This document shows, piece after piece, positions 60,634-64,000 of a stretch of DNA of 64,000 nt. Numbering within the stretch: position 1 is the stretch's first letter; every line of letters begins with the position of its first letter. A program made the translations under genes and the position numbers. The stretch spans positions 124,001-188,000 of the forward strand of contig JBJOMW010000001.1 of assembly GCA_046052145.1 (NCBI GenBank), given 5' to 3'. The notes under the pieces are model-generated. The model ran no database searches. It saw only the letters and a list, made by a program, of their open reading frames with translations, and was not told where the DNA came from. The stretch is from Falsiroseomonas sp046052145 (GTDB lineage: Bacteria > Pseudomonadota > Alphaproteobacteria > Acetobacterales > Acetobacteraceae).

Positions 60634-62025
60634 ATGAGCACCCGGACCCCCAAGCGTCTCTTCATGAAGACCTGGGGCTGTCAGATGAATGTCTATGACA
60701 GCGCCCGTATGGCGGATGTGCTGGCCCCGCTCGGCTACGCGCCGGCGGAGACGCCGGACGGCGCCGACATGGTCATCCTCAACACCTGCCACATCCGGGA
60801 GAAGGCGTCGGAGAAGCTCTTCTCCGAACTCGGCCGCCTGCGGGAGCAGAAGCGGGCCAAGGAAGCCGAAGGCGGGCGCATGGTGCTGGCGGTGGCCGGC
60901 TGCGTCGCCCAGGCCGAGGGCGCGGAGATCACCGCCCGCGCGCCTTACGTGGACATCGTCCTCGGGCCGCAATCCTACCATCGCCTGCCGGAGATGATCG
61001 CCCGCGCCACCCGCGCCGCCGGGGCGGTGATCGACACCGAATTCCCGACCGACGAGAAATTCGACCACCTGCCGGAGGCCAGCGCGCCGCAGGGCCCGAT
61101 CGCCTTCCTGACCATCCAGGAAGGCTGCGACAAATTCTGCTCCTTCTGCGTCGTGCCCTACACGCGGGGCTCCGAATATTCCCGCCCCGCCGCCGCCGTG
61201 CTGGCGGAGGCGAAGCGCCTGGTCGCCCAGGGCGCGCGGGAGATCGCGCTGCTCGGGCAGAATGTGAACGCCTATCACGGAGACGGTCCCGATGGCGGCA
61301 CCTGGGGCCTGGGGCGGCTGCTGCGGGAAATGGCAGGCATCGAAGGCCTCGCCCGGCTGCGTTACACGACCAGCCATCCGCGCGACATGGATGACGACCT
61401 CATCGCCGCGCATGGGGAGATCCCGGGCCTGATGCCCTTCCTGCACCTGCCGGTGCAGTCGGGCTCGGACAAGGTGCTGAAGGCGATGAACCGCGGCCAC
61501 ACCGCCGACGAGTATCGCCGCATCGCCGACAAGCTCCGCGCCGCGCGCCCGGACCTTGCCCTGTCGTCGGATTTCATCGCCGGCCATCCGGGCGAGACCG
61601 AGCAGGACCACCAGGACACGCTGCGCCTGATCCGCGATGTCGGCTTCGCGCAGGCCTTCTCCTTCAAGTACTCGCCACGGCCTGGAACGCCGGCCGCCGG
61701 CGCCCCACTTCAGCTGCCGGAAGCCGAGAAGGACCGGCGCCTGCAGGAGATCCAGGCCCTGCTGCGGGACCAGCAGGACGCCTTCAACCGCTCCCGCCTC
61801 GGGCTGCGGTTCGAGGTTCTGTTCACCGGGCCGGGGCGGCATGCTGGGCAGGTCGCCGGCCGTTCGCCCTGGCTGCAGCCCGTGCATGCGGAGGGCCCGG
61901 TGGAGCTCGCCGGCCAGGTCCGGGCCTGCGAGGTCATGGCCATCCATCCCAATTCCCTCGGCGTCCGCATCTTGCCCGCCGGGGCCACCGGAGACCCATC
62001 CAGCCAGGAGAAAGCCGCCGCTTGA
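60634..62025 (+). CDS. miaB: tRNA-2-methylthio-N6-dimethylallyladenosine synthase MiaB
   Basis: Radical SAM methylthiotransferase that modifies A37 of tRNAs. The 463-aa protein has the UPF0004 domain with FMKTWGCQMNVYDSARMADV, NTCHIREKASEKL and VAGCVAQAEG (three cluster cysteines), the radical SAM core QEGCDKFCSFCVVPYTRGSE (CxxxCxxC), LLGQNVNAYHGDG and a TRAM domain at the end. It begins the miaB-phoH-ybeY-corC operon, in which each start overlaps the previous stop. Confidence 0.97.
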   Translation: MSTRTPKRLFMKTWGCQMNVYDSARMADVLAPLGYAPAETPDGADMVILNTCHIREKASEKLFSELGRLREQKRAKEAEGGRMVLAVAGCVAQAEGAEITARAPYVDIVLGPQSYHRLPEMIARATRAAGAVIDTEFPTDEKFDHLPEASAPQGPIAFLTIQEGCDKFCSFCVVPYTRGSEYSRPAAAVLAEAKRLVAQGAREIALLGQNVNAYHGDGPDGGTWGLGRLLREMAGIEGLARLRYTTSHPRDMDDDLIAAHGEIPGLMPFLHLPVQSGSDKVLKAMNRGHTADEYRRIADKLRAARPDLALSSDFIAGHPGETEQDHQDTLRLIRDVGFAQAFSFKYSPRPGTPAAGAPLQLPEAEKDRRLQEIQALLRDQQDAFNRSRLGLRFEVLFTGPGRHAGQVAGRSPWLQPVHAEGPVELAGQVRACEVMAIHPNSLGVRILPAGATGDPSSQEKAAA

Positions 62026-63131
62026 GCAGCACCGCCCCCGAAACCGCGCTCCGCGCGGGCACCCTAGCATTCCGCCCCGGCGACCCTCGCGCCCCGCGCC
62101 CGGCCGCCGACCTTCCCGTCAGCCGGTCCGTCACGCTGAACTTCGACGACAACCAGCTGCTGCCCCTGCTCTATGGGGAGCATGACCGGAACCTGGCCCG
62201 CATCGAGATGCGATTGGGGGTCAGGCTCAGCAGCCGGGGCAACCGGCTCACCATCACCGGCGCGCCGGAACGCACCGAAGTGGCGGAAGCGGCGCTGGCC
62301 GATCTCTGGCGACGATTGCAGAAGGGCGAGAATGTGGGCTCCGCCGAGGTCGAGGCCGCGATGCGCATGGCCGAAGGCGTGGCCGAGGCCGATCCCCGCC
62401 TGCCGCTGCAGGACATCCCGGCGATCCGCACCCGCAAGGGCGCGATCGCGCCCCGCAGCCCGGCCCAGGCCGCCTATATGGAAATGCTGGCCCGCAGCGA
62501 GATGGTGTTCGGCATCGGCCCCGCCGGCACGGGCAAGACCTATCTGGCGGTCGCGCAGGGGGTGGCGCTGCTGCAGGCCGGCCGGGTGGACCGGATCGTG
62601 CTGTCGCGCCCGGCGGTCGAGGCCGGGGAACGGCTCGGCTTCCTGCCCGGCGACATGAAGGAGAAGGTCGATCCCTATCTTCGCCCTCTCTACGACGCGC
62701 TGCACGACATGATGCCGGCGGAGCAGGTGAAGCGCCGCATGGAAGCCGGCGAGATCGAGGTCGCCCCGCTCGCCTTCATGCGCGGCCGGACGCTCGCCCA
62801 CTGCTACGCCATCCTGGACGAGGCGCAGAACACCACCCCCGCCCAGATGAAGATGTTCCTGACCCGCATGGGCGAGGGCAGCCGCATGGTCATCACCGGC
62901 GACCCGACCCAGGTGGACCTGCCCCCGGGCCAGCGCTCCGGCCTGGTCGAGGCGCTGGAGATCCTGGCCGGGGTCGAGGGCATAGCAGTGGCGAGATTTG
63001 CAGAGCGGGATGTGGTAAGGCACCCGCTGGTTGGCCGTATCGTCACGGCCTATGGGCGCGCCGACGCCGCCGCCTCCCGCCGGGAGGGCCGCGGGCGCGC
63101 AGGCATGGAGAGGGATGGAACCGGGAAGTAG
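62022..63131 (+). CDS. PhoH-like ATPase (YbeZ)
   Basis: A 369-aa PhoH protein. The start is TTG 62022 overlapping the miaB stop, with AGGAG 11 nt upstream. KH-like N-terminal region, then P-loop FGIGPAGTGKTYLAVAQGVA (~162), LSRPAVEAGERLGFLPGDMK, FMRGRTLAHCYAILDEAQNT (Walker B) and MVITGDPTQVDLPPGQRSGL. PhoH/YbeZ partners with YbeY in rRNA processing. It overlaps ybeY by 17 bp. Confidence 0.95.
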   Translation: MSSTAPETALRAGTLAFRPGDPRAPRPAADLPVSRSVTLNFDDNQLLPLLYGEHDRNLARIEMRLGVRLSSRGNRLTITGAPERTEVAEAALADLWRRLQKGENVGSAEVEAAMRMAEGVAEADPRLPLQDIPAIRTRKGAIAPRSPAQAAYMEMLARSEMVFGIGPAGTGKTYLAVAQGVALLQAGRVDRIVLSRPAVEAGERLGFLPGDMKEKVDPYLRPLYDALHDMMPAEQVKRRMEAGEIEVAPLAFMRGRTLAHCYAILDEAQNTTPAQMKMFLTRMGEGSRMVITGDPTQVDLPPGQRSGLVEALEILAGVEGIAVARFAERDVVRHPLVGRIVTAYGRADAAASRREGRGRAGMERDGTGK

Positions 63132-63645
63132 TCGTCCCGGCCGCAAGACGGCCGGGATCCGAAAGGGGGGCGGGGAGATCACCGTCCTTCTGGCGTCGCC
63201 AGGATGGCGTGCGGCCGTGCCGCAGGCCGAGGCGCTCGCCCGTCGTGCCGCCATCGCCGCGCTGCAGGAAGCCGGCGCGACAGGGGCGGTCACCGTCCTT
63301 TTGGCCGATGATGCCGCTGTGAAGCGGCTGAACGGGCGCCATCGCGCCAAGGCCAAGCCCACCAATGTGTTGTCCTTTCCAGCGGACATGCCGGGGTATC
63401 TCGGCGATGTCGCGCTCGCGCTCGGCGTGGTGCGGCGGGAAGCGCGGCAGGCCGGGCGCAAGCCCGCCGACCACCTGGCGCATCTGGTCGCCCACGGCGC
63501 GCTGCACCTGGTTGGCCACGACCATCTGGAAGCCGGCGAGGCGCGGCGCATGGAACGCGCCGAGGCGCGCGTGATGCGCAAGCTCGGCCGCCCCAATCCC
63601 TGGAAGGAAGGCCGCGCCACCGCGCGCCTGCGGGGCGGGGCATGA
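63115..63645 (+). CDS. ybeY: Endoribonuclease YbeY
   Basis: Metal-dependent rRNA-maturation factor. The 176-aa protein carries the zinc motif AHLVAHGALHLVGHDHLEAG (HGxLHLxGHDH, near 132-142) and the VLSFPADMPGYLGDVALALG segment with NVLSFP. ATG 63115 overlaps the phoH end. The N-terminal ~25 residues (PGSSRPGRKTAGIRKGG) are basic and probably unstructured. It is followed by corC through an ATGA overlap. Confidence 0.95.
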   Translation: MEPGSSRPGRKTAGIRKGGGEITVLLASPGWRAAVPQAEALARRAAIAALQEAGATGAVTVLLADDAAVKRLNGRHRAKAKPTNVLSFPADMPGYLGDVALALGVVRREARQAGRKPADHLAHLVAHGALHLVGHDHLEAGEARRMERAEARVMRKLGRPNPWKEGRATARLRGGA

Positions 63646-64000
63646 GCGGCAACGGCAACGGGCACCCGCGCAGCGGGCTGCTGTGGAAGATCCAGGGCCT
63701 GCTGAAGAAGCGGGAGGCCGAGAGCGTCCGCGACCGCGTCGAGGAATTGCTCGACGAACGCGGCCATCGCGCCGACGACCTGCGGCTCGACGTCTCCGCC
63801 AGCGGTCTCGACCCGCATGAGCGCATCCTGCTCGGCAATGTGCTGCGGCTGCGCGACAAGACCGCCTATGACGTGATGGTGCCGCGCGCCGATATCCTGG
63901 CGATGCCGGAAGACCTGACGCTCGACCAGGCGATCAAGCTGATCCAGCGCGAGGGCCATAGCCGCTTCCCAGTCTATCGCGGCAACCTCGATGACATTGT
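63642..64000 (+). CDS. CorC-like CBS-domain protein (partial, runs off the right edge)
   Basis: The first 119 codons of a transporter-associated/CBS protein of the CorC (hemolysin C) type. The N-terminal helix has LLWKIQGLLKKREAESVRDR, then GLDPHERILLGNVLRLRDKT, AYDVMVPRADILAMPEDLTL (MVPR motif) and the start of the first CBS domain (ALIQREGHSRFPVYRGNLDD-like). CorC proteins are cytoplasmic partners in magnesium/cobalt export. The C-terminal part and lnt, its usual downstream neighbour, are outside the window. Confidence 0.9.
   Translation, partial: MSGNGNGHPRSGLLWKIQGLLKKREAESVRDRVEELLDERGHRADDLRLDVSASGLDPHERILLGNVLRLRDKTAYDVMVPRADILAMPEDLTLDQAIKLIQREGHSRFPVYRGNLDDI

Overview
The window is 64 kb of dense, very GC-rich chromosomal DNA. 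About 60 protein genes can be supported, with short spacers and many ATGA/GTGA-type stop/start overlaps. Gene content and order (mutS-glnD, hrcA/rph-rdgB, hemH...hemJ...rho...mnmE-mnmG-rsmG-parA-parB, holA-lptE-leuS, aroE-coaE-dnaQ, miaB-phoH-ybeY-corC) are those of an alphaproteobacterium. Three Bug/TctC-type periplasmic binding proteins, hairpin-rich spacers and the base composition suggest Rhodospirillales, probably a Roseomonas-like member of the Acetobacteraceae. That placement is inference. No rRNA, tRNA, CRISPR array, prophage, transposase or plasmid gene was seen.

Layout. 1-5.7 kb: end of mutS, then glnD (nitrogen signalling), convergent hrcA, and rph-rdgB. 5.8-9.2 kb: an accessory stretch with a PQQ-type sugar dehydrogenase, a Bug protein, a 195-bp array of hairpins, a MAPEG protein and a YbaK-like deacylase. 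9.2-13.9 kb: hemW, rsmI, a LpoA-like lipoprotein and a PhoR-like kinase without its regulator. 14-15.2 kb: an unusual clan GH-A glycosidase-like protein. 15.3-22.2 kb: hemH, HAD phosphatase, Bug, hemJ, SbmA/YddA-like ABC transporter and rho. 22.3-26.9 kb: Bug, MESH1-like HD hydrolase, acetyltransferase, quinone reductase, alkyltransferase and a 2Fe-2S protein. 27-32.5 kb: mnmE-mnmG-rsmG-parA-parB with two parS sites. 32.6-39.2 kb: a minus-strand block of holA, lptE, leuS, a DUF3576 lipoprotein and a porin. 39.5-44.1 kb: TenI-like protein divergent from yggS-trpS, then an AEC carrier, a lipoprotein and a bactofilin. 44.4-52.7 kb: adenosine kinase, typA, cdd, an amino-acid binding protein, AmpG-like permease, small membrane proteins and gshB. 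52.8-54.9 kb: aroE-coaE-dnaQ. 55-58.5 kb: the lutABC lactate operon and an Smr protein. 58.6-64 kb: XRE regulator, small lipoprotein, acyltransferase, miaB, phoH, ybeY and the start of corC.

How the parts fit. hemH-hemJ-rho-mnmE-mnmG-rsmG-parAB and aroE-coaE-dnaQ are blocks that flank the replication origin in Caulobacter-type alphaproteobacteria. Two parS sites bracket mnmE-mnmG, and a third, degenerate parS-like site lies inside gshB. The window is therefore probably origin-proximal, but both blocks are split by accessory genes and hemE and maf are not visible. The spacers carry at least three copies of a ~40-bp REP-like palindrome, one of them inside the 5' end of rdgB, and several well-formed intrinsic-terminator-like hairpins. 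I did not find a clearly novel multigene system. The most unusual material is in the non-coding and overlapping structure: the hairpin array at 8.14-8.34 kb, divergent genes with overlapping start codons, and structured leaders before rho, leuS and typA.
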